A stretch of DNA of 64,000 nucleotides from Borrelia sp. P9F1 (GCF_030436115.1 NZ_CP129407.1:149165-213164); one strand, 5' to 3'. Shown: positions 9,738-19,647, numbered from the stretch's first letter. Program-made: numbers and translations. The notes: generated from the sequence alone by a model not told the origin.

Positions 9738-10412
9738 ATGCTAATGCCAAGAAAATTAATCTTACTTCTTCTCTTCATAGGGTTAAGTCGATTTCTGTTT
9801 GCAACGGACGTGCTTGACCCATTTCAGAATTCTAAATACATTGTAAGGGAAAATGTAAAAGTAAAAGTTAGAACATTGCAGCAAAGCATCTTTTTTATAA
9901 CGGCTGAAGTTGTGATTAGCACACCTTATATGGAATTGACAAATCCTGAAGGACAAAAAATAAAAGAACTTGAGGGAATAACTTACTCATTTGTCAATGC
10001 CTTTGTAGTAATTGGTTCAGCGGCTGCCATTTCATTTGATTTGTCAAATGAAGCCTCTGAAAAATACGAAATAACACAATTAGAATTTTTAACTCCCGAT
10101 GATGGAGATTTTATATATTACTTAAATGGAATGGCAACTGGAAAACAAAACTCACAAAAAGAAGGCTGCACAGATGCTTATTCTTTTGGAGTATTAAGAA
10201 CTCCCACACTAGCAAAAACGATCGCTGGATATTACAAGAACTCGAATTGGTATTATATTATTGCAAGAATAACAGTAAAAGATAGGATAGATAATTCAGA
10301 AAAGCAATACAAAATAAGAATCAATCCTGAAATATATAATAACTTTCAAAAGGAATTAAGGACAGTTTATAAGGATCAAAATTTTAGTTATTTTCCAATA
10401 CCAGTGGAATAA
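9738..10412 (+). CDS. S2-type paralogue, exported
   Basis: 224 residues with an N-terminal signal peptide (MPRKLILLLLFIGLSRFLFA) but no lipobox Cys, so probably cleaved and periplasmic or outer-membrane associated. Its C-terminal part (DAYSFGVLRTP ... NSNWYYIIARITVKD ... KIRINPEIYNNFQKEL) lines up by eye with the S2-type lipoprotein upstream. It has its own 240-bp upstream region with possible -10 elements (TATGAT, TACAAT near 9681-9690) and AAAAGGA five bases before the ATG, so it need not be co-transcribed with the S2 gene. Function unknown. Confidence 0.8.
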   Translation: MLMPRKLILLLLFIGLSRFLFATDVLDPFQNSKYIVRENVKVKVRTLQQSIFFITAEVVISTPYMELTNPEGQKIKELEGITYSFVNAFVVIGSAAAISFDLSNEASEKYEITQLEFLTPDDGDFIYYLNGMATGKQNSQKEGCTDAYSFGVLRTPTLAKTIAGYYKNSNWYYIIARITVKDRIDNSEKQYKIRINPEIYNNFQKELRTVYKDQNFSYFPIPVE

Positions 10413-10453
10413 ACAAACTTAAGAATAAAAAATTTATTTCAAATCCACTATTA

Positions 10454-10459
10454 TATAAT
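10454..10459 (+). promoter_or_regulatory. -10 box (TATAAT) abutting alr
   Basis: A consensus TATAAT at 10454-10459 ends only eight bases before the alr ATG (10468). Initiation at the usual 6-8 bases downstream would give an mRNA starting within a base or two of the start codon, even though GGAG is present in the DNA at 10464-10467. No strong -35 is seen. Confidence 0.5.
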
Positions 10460-10467
10460 TACTGGAG

Positions 10468-11568
10468 ATGAGCAAGCGTAAAGAGATCGTCATAAACTTT
10501 AAAAGTTTGGAACATAATTTAATGTCAATAAAGAAGCACATTCAGGGTAGGGAATTAACGGCTACTCTGAAAGCCGATGCTTACGGACACGGACTGATTA
10601 AAACATTCAATTTTTTGAAAGAAAAAGGGGTAAATTATTTTGGTCTTTTCTGGATAGATGAAGCTATAAAGATTAAAAAAATTGACAAAAATGCAGAAAC
10701 ATTGCTCTACATTAACACAGATAGAAATGAAATAAAAAATCTGGTTAAGTTTAATATTACTCCCTTTGTAGCCGACCCTTACTACTTATCTTTAATAGAA
10801 CAAGAATGCTTAAGGCAAGATAAAAAAATAAAGGTTCACTTAAAAGTTGATGTCGGAATGAACAGATATGGAATTAAGATAGAAAATGCTTTGGGCTTGG
10901 CTGATCAAATACATAATTCAAAATCAGTAGAATTAGAAGGAGTTTGCACTCACTTACCCACAACAGAAAATACAAAAATCACTAAAGAACATACAGAAAA
11001 ATTTACATGTTTCATAGATAAGCTTAGCCAAAACAACATAAATCCCAAATTTTTCCATGTATCCAATTCAGAGCATACAGAGAACTACACCATAAGTAAA
11101 AAATTCAACATGGTAAGACCTGGTCTTATTTTATATGGATACCATTCAAATCCAAATAGGCCAAAAAACAATTTAAATCTCAAACCTGTATTAAGTTTGT
11201 ATTCAAAAATTATATTTCTTAAAAATATAAGCCAAGGAGAATCAGTATCATACTCAGGCCTATTTACAGCAAAAGAAAACATGCAAATTGGCCTTGTGCC
11301 TGTTGGATACTTTGATGGCATTCCACAAAATACATCCAATAATTGTTATTGTCTAGTAAAAGACAGAAAGTGCCCAATCAGAGGAAAAGTTTGCATGAAC
11401 ATAACAATAATTGAGATACCTAAAGATTTAAAAATAAATATAGGAGAGAGGGTAGAAATAGTCTCTGAAAATTTACCTCTGGATGAACTTAGTAGAGAAT
11501 CTAGGGTGAGCAAGTATGAAATACTATGCTCAATTGGCAAGCATAATAACAAAAAATATCTATATTAA
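10468..11568 (+). CDS. alr: Alanine racemase
   Basis: Alr is a PLP enzyme that makes D-alanine for peptidoglycan, used by the Ddl encoded at 50.8 kb. The 366-residue protein is normal in length. The PLP lysine is K35 in LKADAYGHG, the catalytic tyrosine of the second domain is Y262 in SVSYSGLFTA, and VPVGYFDGIPQ and the KVCMN motif are also present. A consensus -10 box lies directly before the gene. Its end overlaps the end of the convergent YD-repeat gene by nine bases. Confidence 0.96.
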   Translation: MSKRKEIVINFKSLEHNLMSIKKHIQGRELTATLKADAYGHGLIKTFNFLKEKGVNYFGLFWIDEAIKIKKIDKNAETLLYINTDRNEIKNLVKFNITPFVADPYYLSLIEQECLRQDKKIKVHLKVDVGMNRYGIKIENALGLADQIHNSKSVELEGVCTHLPTTENTKITKEHTEKFTCFIDKLSQNNINPKFFHVSNSEHTENYTISKKFNMVRPGLILYGYHSNPNRPKNNLNLKPVLSLYSKIIFLKNISQGESVSYSGLFTAKENMQIGLVPVGYFDGIPQNTSNNCYCLVKDRKCPIRGKVCMNITIIEIPKDLKINIGERVEIVSENLPLDELSRESRVSKYEILCSIGKHNNKKYLY

Positions 11569-13158
11569 ATTACCCAAAGAATCAAACTTTTGAAAGTCAA
11601 CCAAATTGCCCTTACTATCGTAAATCCATTTAAAAATCGAGATACCTCCAATATCATCTCTTAATCTTAAATCTGGCCCGTGATTTGTTTTTCTAGAGAT
11701 CTTCCCAAACTTGTTATATTCATATTTGTACACACTAACACCATGCACATCATCTTGCAATTGCCCTAAGTTTCCAAAATTTTTCTGACTAATAAGCCTA
11801 TTTTGTTTGTCGTACTCATAAGCATACTCAAAAACAGAGTTAAGGTCTGCAACCAAAACACCACTCCTAGAGTAATTACTCTTTAAAATCATATTACCAT
11901 TAACATCATAAGTAAACCTATATCTGAAAACACCTTCGAAGTTTTCTATAGGATTATCAAAATCCCCATAATGCTCTTGGGTTGTAAGAAGCCCACCCTC
12001 ATCATAAGAATACTTATAAATCATGACGCCATTTAAATCACTTATTAAATTAAAACTCTTATCAAAAAAAAGGCTTTCAATCAAATAAAAACGATTGTCA
12101 TACTTATAGCTATAAACGGCAATGCCTTTGAAATCATCCATTATCTCATACTTTTCCTCATAAGTAGCAGGAACATCACTTTTGTAATTTTTACTTATTT
12201 TATTACTGTAATTTATTACTCTTTTTTCATTGTTTTGTATGTAAAAAATGGTCTTTTTCATGGCATAACCATTTTGACTAATAGTTAATTTATTATCGGG
12301 GTCATAGTTATATTCTTTATGAAAATAATCCTTTTCCTTTAAATTATAATCGTACCTATATACCGCTACATTATTCTCATCAGGAGTCAGATTATGCTTA
12401 AGATCATAATTTAAAATTTCAATAATCTTCCCCTCAACATCATAACGATATGTCTTTAGTGCAACAGAGAAAGGATTCCCATACAAATGAGATGCTTGGT
12501 CCAGATACTCTTCCTTTATAACATTATGCTCACCATCATAAGTTAATCTAAATCCATATATCCCATTCTTAGCCTTCATATTATAGCTTCCATCATCATA
12601 GTAGAAAACCGTTTTCGTACGAGCGGAATCATCATATGTAACTCTGGTATAATACACATCATTTAAATCTTTAATTTGAAATCCTGCCTCGCTAAACCTG
12701 TAAACATCAAAGCTGTTATCATTATGATAAACAAAATAATAATAAAAAACTCCATATTTATCCTTTATAATTTCATTAGATTTATTATAATTAAAAATAT
12801 TCTTAATTCTGTTCCCCGACGAGTATTCTATCTGCTCAATGTAAACGCCCTTTGCATTCTTAGCAGCAAAACCTCCATTTAAAAACGAACGCCTTTCTGT
12901 ATTCTTAGAATATTCTATTTTGATCTGATTTGCACAAAAAAAAGAGGGCATTAGAATGTTAAGCTTACCAATATAATCAACAAACACAAGCTTATTATCA
13001 TCACTATAACTAAACTTATATCCACATTCTTCCTCAGCTTCTTCCTTACTTATCTTATATTTTCCCTTTATTTTATAGTTAATATCATAATCAACATATC
13101 TGTAATAAACCTCTTTTGAAAAAAGGTTATACGATATAAAAACCATCATAAAAAACAT
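11560..13158 (-). CDS. Exported YD/RHS-like repeat protein
   Basis: 532 residues from ATG 13158, chosen because AAGGA lies six bases before it and a signal peptide (MFFMMVFISYNLFS) begins there; the frame is open 17 codons further upstream. After a ~100-residue N-terminal part the protein consists of about eight degenerate repeats of ~45-50 residues with the core Y-x-Y-x-YD-x-x-G-x-L, for example YKYSYDEGGLLTTQ, YRFTYDVNGNMILK, YAYEYDKQNRLISQ, YKYEYNKFGKISRK. These resemble YD (RHS-type) beta-repeats. No toxin or RHS core domain is seen, so this is a repeat-only periplasmic or surface protein of unknown role. Confidence 0.8.
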   Translation of the reverse strand: MFFMMVFISYNLFSKEVYYRYVDYDINYKIKGKYKISKEEAEEECGYKFSYSDDNKLVFVDYIGKLNILMPSFFCANQIKIEYSKNTERRSFLNGGFAAKNAKGVYIEQIEYSSGNRIKNIFNYNKSNEIIKDKYGVFYYYFVYHNDNSFDVYRFSEAGFQIKDLNDVYYTRVTYDDSARTKTVFYYDDGSYNMKAKNGIYGFRLTYDGEHNVIKEEYLDQASHLYGNPFSVALKTYRYDVEGKIIEILNYDLKHNLTPDENNVAVYRYDYNLKEKDYFHKEYNYDPDNKLTISQNGYAMKKTIFYIQNNEKRVINYSNKISKNYKSDVPATYEEKYEIMDDFKGIAVYSYKYDNRFYLIESLFFDKSFNLISDLNGVMIYKYSYDEGGLLTTQEHYGDFDNPIENFEGVFRYRFTYDVNGNMILKSNYSRSGVLVADLNSVFEYAYEYDKQNRLISQKNFGNLGQLQDDVHGVSVYKYEYNKFGKISRKTNHGPDLRLRDDIGGISIFKWIYDSKGNLVDFQKFDSLGNLI

Positions 13159-13235
13159 AATCATTCCTTGATCAATTAAAATTATTTTGATAGATTTATT
13201 ATACAGCAAGTTAACATAGCGATTAGGAGTTTAAG

Positions 13236-13403
13236 ATGGCAAAACTTTCCAAGAATGCTCAGAGGGGTGGATTTAAGGAGTTGTTGAGTAGGTGGGGTGG
13301 TAAGATTATAATGAAGTCCAAATTTGAAAACGGGAAGATAAGACACTACGCCGAATGCCAGACTTCGAAGAATACAGCAAGAAGACCTAAGGATTTATTT
13401 TAG
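13236..13403 (+). CDS. Small basic hypothetical protein
   Basis: A 55-residue, strongly basic protein (MAKLSKNAQRGGFKELLSRW ... ending ARRPKDLF) preceded by TAGGAG five bases before ATG 13236. Codon use and the clean ribosome-binding site support a real gene, and Borrelia chromosomes carry a small gene at this place (bb0162, as I recall). It lies alone between two minus-strand genes and ends one base before the convergent neighbour's stop. Charge and size recall ribosome- or RNA-associated small proteins, but I recognise no family. Confidence 0.7.
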   Translation: MAKLSKNAQRGGFKELLSRWGGKIIMKSKFENGKIRHYAECQTSKNTARRPKDLF

Positions 13404-13404
13404 G

Positions 13405-15159
13405 TTATTTCTTGTTAAGTCTATCGCCAAACTTAGTCCAAGCTTCGTCTTGTTCTGTTTTGCTGTAGTTCTTCGTTTCTGCTGCCTCGGAAGAAAGGGC
13501 TTCCTTGCCTTTTCTGACATAAGAGTTCCTGGACTGCTCTCTTTTGTCCTCTCTTTGCTTTTGTCTCTTATCTCGTTGTCTCCGCTCTCTCTCGCCTGGA
13601 TCAAAAAGGCCCGCACTGCTCTTCGTACTCACCCTAATATCTAGCCTAGAAAGCGCCTCTTTGTAACTTTGATGCCTTCCTGTTAAGAACAGAAGAACTT
13701 TCTTTAACAAACCCAAATCTTTATAGGCGGATTTTAAAATACCAGGCAAGTCAACTTTATACACCCTGTAAAGTGGCCAAAATTCATTACTATTCTTAAA
13801 ATATTTAGCCGCTTCCGTTTTAATTATATCTTTAAGATGAGTCTGAATACTTTGAGTTTTAGAAACTCGTCTATAATGAGAGACAATAAAATCAAGAAAT
13901 GCAACTTTATTCCTAAAACAATAATCATTAATGTCATAACTTAAAATGAATTCCCTTAAAGTTTTATCCAATCCTTCCTCCGTAAGAATAGAAGAAGAAT
14001 CCAGGCCACCTTTAAGAATTTTAAACAACTCATTTCTCAACTCATCTTCAATATCAATTAAGATTCGATCAAATTCTTTTAAAAACATGGAATAAACACA
14101 TGGTTTATATAAATACACACCAGATTTAATACTAAATACCCTGGGTAAAACGTCCTTAATCTTGGACTCAAAAAAGTACTCACCGGCAACTTTTAAAAAG
14201 TACTCAGGATCCGATAATTCTCCGGAATGCTCTTTAAGAATTTTCTGAAACTCCTCCATATTAATATACCCAGGCCTAAACTCCATTGTTTTTTCAATTG
14301 ATTTTAAAGTTTCATCTATCCTAATATTTTCTACAGCCTTGAGCTCTTCTAAATTTTTTTCATTAGAAATGTAGGTACTCAATATTTCTAAAAAAGTAAA
14401 GTAATTTTTGGGAATGTTAACTCCCTTCTTGTTTAAAATTTCATCCTTATTTTCCAAAATCCCCAAAAGAAGATTATGAACAACCCCTACCCCACTTATA
14501 CCATCTTCTAAAATTCGATCATATTCACTAAGTTTTAAATTTTTAGCCTTGACAAAAATATCTTTAACAATGCCATTGGAAGCAATATTAAATAAAACTT
14601 TCTTAATAAATTCAATGAAATATAAAGCTTTTCCTGACGGAATTATTAAAGAATTTAAAACAAATACCTTGTTTAATGAAGAATTTTCCTGAAAGTACTT
14701 GAAATTAATATCTGAATCAGAAACGGTAACAAATTTTTTCTCAAAAGCCAGCAAACTTGAATCTATGTTCTTAACCGTAAGCAAGGTACTAAAAAGTTCT
14801 ATCCCTACATAATGTTTTAAAAACAAATCTTCAATAGCATAATAATAAAAATCATAACTCCCCTCATCTGTTATGATTATCCGAAAGGGCACAAACTCCC
14901 CGTCTGGGGTCACGCTATTAACAATAATTCCTCTCTTAACTTCATAAAGCTTACGAAACAAAAAATCAAGCTCACCCTTAAGACCACGAATCTTAACAGA
15001 ATAATCCTCTATAAACCCAGCATAATCTAAATAATTTTGTTTATGCTCTATAATAACTCTCAAAATCATCTTCTGAGCATCTGAAGAAACCCCTATCTGA
15101 GATATCAATATATCCAAATCCTTATCATTTAGGTAGAAAATTTCGGGTAATTTTTTCAT
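13405..15159 (-). CDS. Conserved hypothetical protein with charged C-terminus
   Basis: 584 residues, no signal peptide or membrane segment, mostly helical. The first ~500 residues are a mix of Leu/Ile and Lys/Glu helices without a recognised motif; the last ~80 (from about LFDPGERERRQRDKRQ) are almost entirely Arg, Lys, Glu and Gln and are probably disordered. The occurrence at this site in other Borrelia is recalled from gene order. Cytoplasmic; function unknown. Confidence 0.75.
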   Translation of the reverse strand: MKKLPEIFYLNDKDLDILISQIGVSSDAQKMILRVIIEHKQNYLDYAGFIEDYSVKIRGLKGELDFLFRKLYEVKRGIIVNSVTPDGEFVPFRIIITDEGSYDFYYYAIEDLFLKHYVGIELFSTLLTVKNIDSSLLAFEKKFVTVSDSDINFKYFQENSSLNKVFVLNSLIIPSGKALYFIEFIKKVLFNIASNGIVKDIFVKAKNLKLSEYDRILEDGISGVGVVHNLLLGILENKDEILNKKGVNIPKNYFTFLEILSTYISNEKNLEELKAVENIRIDETLKSIEKTMEFRPGYINMEEFQKILKEHSGELSDPEYFLKVAGEYFFESKIKDVLPRVFSIKSGVYLYKPCVYSMFLKEFDRILIDIEDELRNELFKILKGGLDSSSILTEEGLDKTLREFILSYDINDYCFRNKVAFLDFIVSHYRRVSKTQSIQTHLKDIIKTEAAKYFKNSNEFWPLYRVYKVDLPGILKSAYKDLGLLKKVLLFLTGRHQSYKEALSRLDIRVSTKSSAGLFDPGERERRQRDKRQKQREDKREQSRNSYVRKGKEALSSEAAETKNYSKTEQDEAWTKFGDRLNKK

Positions 15160-15234
15160 TCTATACTCTCAACCTCCCCACACGAAGAACAATAATAACA
15201 CAAAACGACCACATTAACATAATACCAAGGGGCA

Positions 15235-16212
15235 CTAAACAACTACAAATAAAAATGCATTATACAAAGCATACAACAGCAAAAAAAGAATAGAAGGCCC
15301 CTTGCTAAAAACCCCCTTAAACTTAACTACTAACAATAAAATCAAAGCTACAGCAACCATTACACCAAAGTCAACAAAATAAACATCACTCATCAATACT
15401 GGTCTTATAAAGCTACTACTAGCTAAAATTAACCCAATATTGAATATATTACTCCCAATAATATTTCCAATAGCAATCTCTGTTTCTTTCCTAGCCACAG
15501 AAAATAGAGAAACTACAATTTCTGGTATGCTAGTTCCGAAAGCTACAAGAATAATCCCGATAACCTTCTCACTAACATTAAAAATATTGTGTGCAATATA
15601 CACTGAACTATCTACTAGTAATTTTGAACCTAAATACAAAAAATAAATACTTAAAACCAATGAAAATGCATTCAATAATAAAAATTTAGCGCCAGAATCA
15701 TAATTAATTTCTTCTGCCTCTTTTAAAACAAAATTGTATTTTCTCTCTTCTTTGTAGAACAAAAATAGGTAAAACAAAAAGAAAGCAAAAATTATCAATG
15801 AACTAGTCTTGTAATAAGGCATTTTAAAAAAAGCTAACGCATTTGGGTCAAAAGAAAACAACAAGAGAAGAAACATTAGCAAAAACAGAACTATAAAAGA
15901 AAGCCTAAGTCTTTTAAACTCCGTTTCAATACTCAAAAAAACACCCGTTAAGGGAAGTGCAAGCAACATATTGATAATATTACTTCCAATAATATTAGAA
16001 ACAATAATTTCATTTTTACCTTTAAAGGATGCTATTAAACTTGTGAAAAGCTCTGGTGCACTGGTTGAAAATGAAACCACAGTAACACCGATTAAAAGAC
16101 TAGGAACTTTAAAATAAGTGGCAATGCTTACAGAACTCTTTAAAAGATAGTCCCCACCGAGATACAACAGAAATATACCAAATGCTACATAAAAAAAATG
16201 AATGTATTCCAA
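15235..16212 (-). CDS. Ca2+/Na+ antiporter (CaCA family)
   Basis: A 325-residue inner-membrane protein with about ten hydrophobic segments in two homologous halves. Each half carries the alpha-repeat signature of K+-independent or K+-dependent Na/Ca exchangers: VSFSTSAPELFTSL with IIGSNIINMLL in the first half, and VAFGTSIPEIVVSL with IIGSNIFNIGL in the second. The acidic Glu of each APEL/IPEI motif is the expected ion ligand. It resembles the bacterial YrbG group; ion specificity cannot be told. Downstream neighbour of the DUF4015 gene, 20 bp apart, so probably co-transcribed. Confidence 0.9.
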   Translation of the reverse strand: MEYIHFFYVAFGIFLLYLGGDYLLKSSVSIATYFKVPSLLIGVTVVSFSTSAPELFTSLIASFKGKNEIIVSNIIGSNIINMLLALPLTGVFLSIETEFKRLRLSFIVLFLLMFLLLLFSFDPNALAFFKMPYYKTSSLIIFAFFLFYLFLFYKEERKYNFVLKEAEEINYDSGAKFLLLNAFSLVLSIYFLYLGSKLLVDSSVYIAHNIFNVSEKVIGIILVAFGTSIPEIVVSLFSVARKETEIAIGNIIGSNIFNIGLILASSSFIRPVLMSDVYFVDFGVMVAVALILLLVVKFKGVFSKGPSILFLLLYALYNAFLFVVV

Positions 16213-16232
16213 AAATCTCCCCTTAAATTACG

Positions 16233-18080
16233 TTAATCAGACAAGAATTCACTTAAATCACTCTTAACCATATAGTAAGTATTAGATGCATTCCAAAGAC
16301 TAAACCCATTACCCAAAGATTCCTTAATTCCTCTTAACTGATGAAAAAAATATCCTAAATATGTTTCCTTACTTACACTTCGTTCTTGTCCAATTAAAAA
16401 AGCTTGTACATAAGGTCTAATTATAACCTTATTGAAAGAAAACACAGCAGCCCTATTGCTCCCCTCCTTGTAAATCTTGTAAGCACGCGTCGTGTAATAC
16501 AATTCATTATCAAGGAAACCATTGGTATAGTGAGAAGGATAAAACATAGGAGAAACGACATCAACATAATCTGAGATCATGGAAATATTTTGTCCAATGC
16601 TGTTTGTAATAAACCACCCATTATTACCGTAAATATCAATAGAAATAGGGATAGAAATATTTTCCCTAGCTATAATTAAAAAGGACTCGAGAGCATCGAT
16701 TGCTCTCATGTTATACTTGCTGGCCCTCGAAGATATAAGAGAAACGGGTCCATCTGTTGGGAATCTAATGTAATCAAACTGAACCTCATCAACACCAAGA
16801 GACTGAATTTCTTTTGCAATAGATATATTATAATTCCATACATCTTTTAAGAAAAGATCTACCCAGTGTTCCCTTTGAACGTACTTAAAAGAACCACCTT
16901 CACTAACCCTTATCATATTTGCCCAAGGTTGATTAGTTTTTTTATTCCAAAGAGCATACTCAAAATTATTATAGGAATAAAGTTTTTCGTCTTTAAACAC
17001 AACAACCCGAGCAATAACGTATATGCCAAGCTCCTTCGCCTTCTTTAAAATGTAAGGCACATCAAGCAAGCTTCTAACAGCCCTCACTTTATTTGACAGA
17101 GCCAGTTCACTCGGATAAGTTAAAATACCACTATCATCTTTAAAGTCAATTATAACAGCATTCATTCCTAATTTTTTTATAAATTCAAATCTACTATCAA
17201 TAGCAGATTTATTTCTAAGAGTATATGCTGTTAAATAAATAGACCCTTTATTAGAGGCAAGATTTAGCCTCTTTGTTTTTTCAAAAAAATCTTCCCTATA
17301 AACAGAAAATTGACCCTCAAAAATCCATTCACCATCAACACAAGAATAAAAATGATTATCATAAGTTCTAACCAACAATTTCTCTATCTTTGCACTAGAC
17401 AAATCAATAATCCGAACTATCTGTTTCTTGAAAGGGAAATCTAAACTTCTAACAATTCCTACAGCAGCATTAATTAAAATAATATCTCCATAGATTCCAT
17501 AAGAACAATATAATTCCCCTTGGTTGTTCCTTGAAAACTCTACAGCACTGATAATATCATAATAACCAGCACTTAAATAGGTTTTAGAAATTAAAGAATT
17601 TAAGCTTTTAAAATCCAGACTACCATTGATATTTAAATATATTCCGCTATTAGAAGTTCCAATAGCAATATGCTTATTCTCCCCCTGAGATAATGCACTA
17701 GATGTAATATAAGAATTTTCATTAAAGCTATCTCTCCCGAATAACTTCACAAAGCTTTTAAAATAATTATGAGAAAAATAAACAGAATCACTTGTTGTTA
17801 AGAGAGCATTCGATGAATAAAAATCTTCATAAACTGAAGTTATCCTTTTAGGAACGGGTTTTGCAAAAGGATATACCCATCTGGTCTCCAGACCTTCTGG
17901 TTCGACCTTAAATATTGCATTACCATGCTTCTTATATAGGGCTCCCTTGTGAACAAAAAATAAATCATTGTTATTAAAATATTCAGCACCATCTAAAGAA
18001 TACAGATGAAAGCATAGAAAAAAACAGAAAACAAGAAGATAAATCGGGCAAAAAAACATACTACATACATCAAACTTCAT
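16233..18080 (-). CDS. Exported protein with glycoside-hydrolase-like DUF4015 domain
   Basis: About 615 residues. The N-terminus (MKFDVCSMFF ... FFLCFHLYSLDG) is a long signal sequence. Residues ~30-280 are beta-rich with propeller-like character. From about residue 290 there is a TIM-barrel domain of the DUF4015/COG1306 type: SRFEFIKKLGMNAVIIDFKD, GIYVIARVVVFKD, LGVDEVQFDYIRFPTDG (acidic barrel residues on strand ends) and VVSPMFYPSHYTNG. This family is predicted to hydrolyse glycosidic bonds, but the substrate is unknown. I use ATG 18080; the frame is open to 18128 and a TTG at 18089 after AAAGGG is another possible start. Confidence 0.8.
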   Translation of the reverse strand: MKFDVCSMFFCPIYLLVFCFFLCFHLYSLDGAEYFNNNDLFFVHKGALYKKHGNAIFKVEPEGLETRWVYPFAKPVPKRITSVYEDFYSSNALLTTSDSVYFSHNYFKSFVKLFGRDSFNENSYITSSALSQGENKHIAIGTSNSGIYLNINGSLDFKSLNSLISKTYLSAGYYDIISAVEFSRNNQGELYCSYGIYGDIILINAAVGIVRSLDFPFKKQIVRIIDLSSAKIEKLLVRTYDNHFYSCVDGEWIFEGQFSVYREDFFEKTKRLNLASNKGSIYLTAYTLRNKSAIDSRFEFIKKLGMNAVIIDFKDDSGILTYPSELALSNKVRAVRSLLDVPYILKKAKELGIYVIARVVVFKDEKLYSYNNFEYALWNKKTNQPWANMIRVSEGGSFKYVQREHWVDLFLKDVWNYNISIAKEIQSLGVDEVQFDYIRFPTDGPVSLISSRASKYNMRAIDALESFLIIARENISIPISIDIYGNNGWFITNSIGQNISMISDYVDVVSPMFYPSHYTNGFLDNELYYTTRAYKIYKEGSNRAAVFSFNKVIIRPYVQAFLIGQERSVSKETYLGYFFHQLRGIKESLGNGFSLWNASNTYYMVKSDLSEFLSD

Positions 18081-18159
18081 AACAAACAATATCCAACCCT
18101 TTTTAAAATAAGTATTATTTGATAACAAATACTATTTTAACAAATTATCGAAGCTGTTA

Positions 18160-19647
18160 TTAAATTCTCCCATAAAGTTTTGTAATGTCACTTATTCTCT
18201 TGCTCAAAGTATCCGTCAGGTCACCCTCAATAATTCTAAAAGCCCAGTTGTTAAAAATTGTACCCGGTGTATTCATCCTAAATTCAGATCCCAAACCAAG
18301 ATAATCTTGCATTGGAACTATTACACTATCTGCAACACTAGCCATCGCGCCCCTTATCATATCCCAAATAACAGAATCTTCATCGGTATTGAAATAATTG
18401 AAAATATACATTTTGTGTTCATAATCAAGAGAATTAATAAACCCACGGGTAGTGTTATTATCATGAGTCCCTGTATAGACAATGCAATTTCTTACATAAT
18501 TATGAGGAAGATATGGATTTTTAGCATCAAAATCAAAGGCGAATTGCATTACTTTCATCCCTGGAAAATTAAAATAATCTCTCAATTTAAATGTATCTTC
18601 AAGATCCACTCCGAGATCTTCTACCCAAACTTTAAGATTATCAATTTTGTCTAAAAGATGCTTCAAAAAGTCTTTACCTGGACATTTAACCCAATGCCCC
18701 TTAATAGCCGTGGATTCTCTTGCATCCACCTCCCAAGTCGATACAAATCCCCTGAAATGATCAATTCTAACAATATCTACATATTTCTGCAAAAAACCAA
18801 TTCGATTAATCCACCATTCATAGTTATTTTTCCTTAAAGTTTTCCAGTTGTAAGCTGGACTACCCCAAAGCTGTCCTTCCTCAGAAAAATAATCGGGCGG
18901 CACGCCTGTTACCTTATCCTTACTTGCATCAAACTTTAGCTTAAAATACCTCTGATGAGCCCAAACATCAGCAGAATCATAAGAAACAAAGATAGGCATA
19001 TCTCCTACTATGCTGATTCCAGAGGCATTAGCATAGTTCTTTAAGGCACTAAATTGTGAAAAAAAGAAATACTGCAAAACTTGTTGCACTTTAATATCAA
19101 TACCAAGAGTTTCTCTGAGATTGGCTAGGGCCTTATTATCTCTCTTAAGAATTTCTCTACTAAATAAAACATTAAAGTTTTCCGAAGATTCTGATTTAGA
19201 ATAATACTCTTTAAAAACAACAAAGCTTGAAAAATCTAAAAGCCAATAAGAAGCAGATTTCATAAATTTTTCAAACTTTTTCATCTCACCTTCAGTTGCT
19301 CTATGCAAAAAATTCAAAGCAGCTTTTCTTAGAACATTTTCCTTAACTCTTTTGAGCTTATTATAATCAACGTACCTATTTTCCAAGCATTCAAGAGTAG
19401 CTAAATCTGTATCAATAAATCTAGCAATGCCTTCTAGGTCAATATAATTAATATTACCCGCGAAGGCTGAACAACTGGAATAAGGAGAGCCTACAAAATC
19501 TGTAGGTGCATAGGGCAATATTTGCCAATAAGTTTGCGATGAATCGGCTAGAAAATCTATAAATTTGTAAGCCCCCTTTCCCAAATCTCCAATACCATAC
19601 TTAGAAGGCAAAGAACTAATGCTTAGTAAAATTCCACTTTTTCTCAT
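18160..19647 (-). CDS. malQ: 4-alpha-glucanotransferase (amylomaltase)
   Basis: MalQ (GH77) transfers alpha-1,4-glucan segments between maltodextrins and releases glucose. The 495-residue length is typical. Visible landmarks are the N-terminal SGILLSISSLPSKYGIGDLG, GDMPIFVSYDSADVWAH, the catalytic nucleophile region DIVRIDHFRGF, WVEDLG with the general acid-base region, and GTHDNNTTRGF. Start ATG 19647. The OmpA-domain gene is divergent, 162 bp away. Confidence 0.95.
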   Translation of the reverse strand: MRKSGILLSISSLPSKYGIGDLGKGAYKFIDFLADSSQTYWQILPYAPTDFVGSPYSSCSAFAGNINYIDLEGIARFIDTDLATLECLENRYVDYNKLKRVKENVLRKAALNFLHRATEGEMKKFEKFMKSASYWLLDFSSFVVFKEYYSKSESSENFNVLFSREILKRDNKALANLRETLGIDIKVQQVLQYFFFSQFSALKNYANASGISIVGDMPIFVSYDSADVWAHQRYFKLKFDASKDKVTGVPPDYFSEEGQLWGSPAYNWKTLRKNNYEWWINRIGFLQKYVDIVRIDHFRGFVSTWEVDARESTAIKGHWVKCPGKDFLKHLLDKIDNLKVWVEDLGVDLEDTFKLRDYFNFPGMKVMQFAFDFDAKNPYLPHNYVRNCIVYTGTHDNNTTRGFINSLDYEHKMYIFNYFNTDEDSVIWDMIRGAMASVADSVIVPMQDYLGLGSEFRMNTPGTIFNNWAFRIIEGDLTDTLSKRISDITKLYGRI

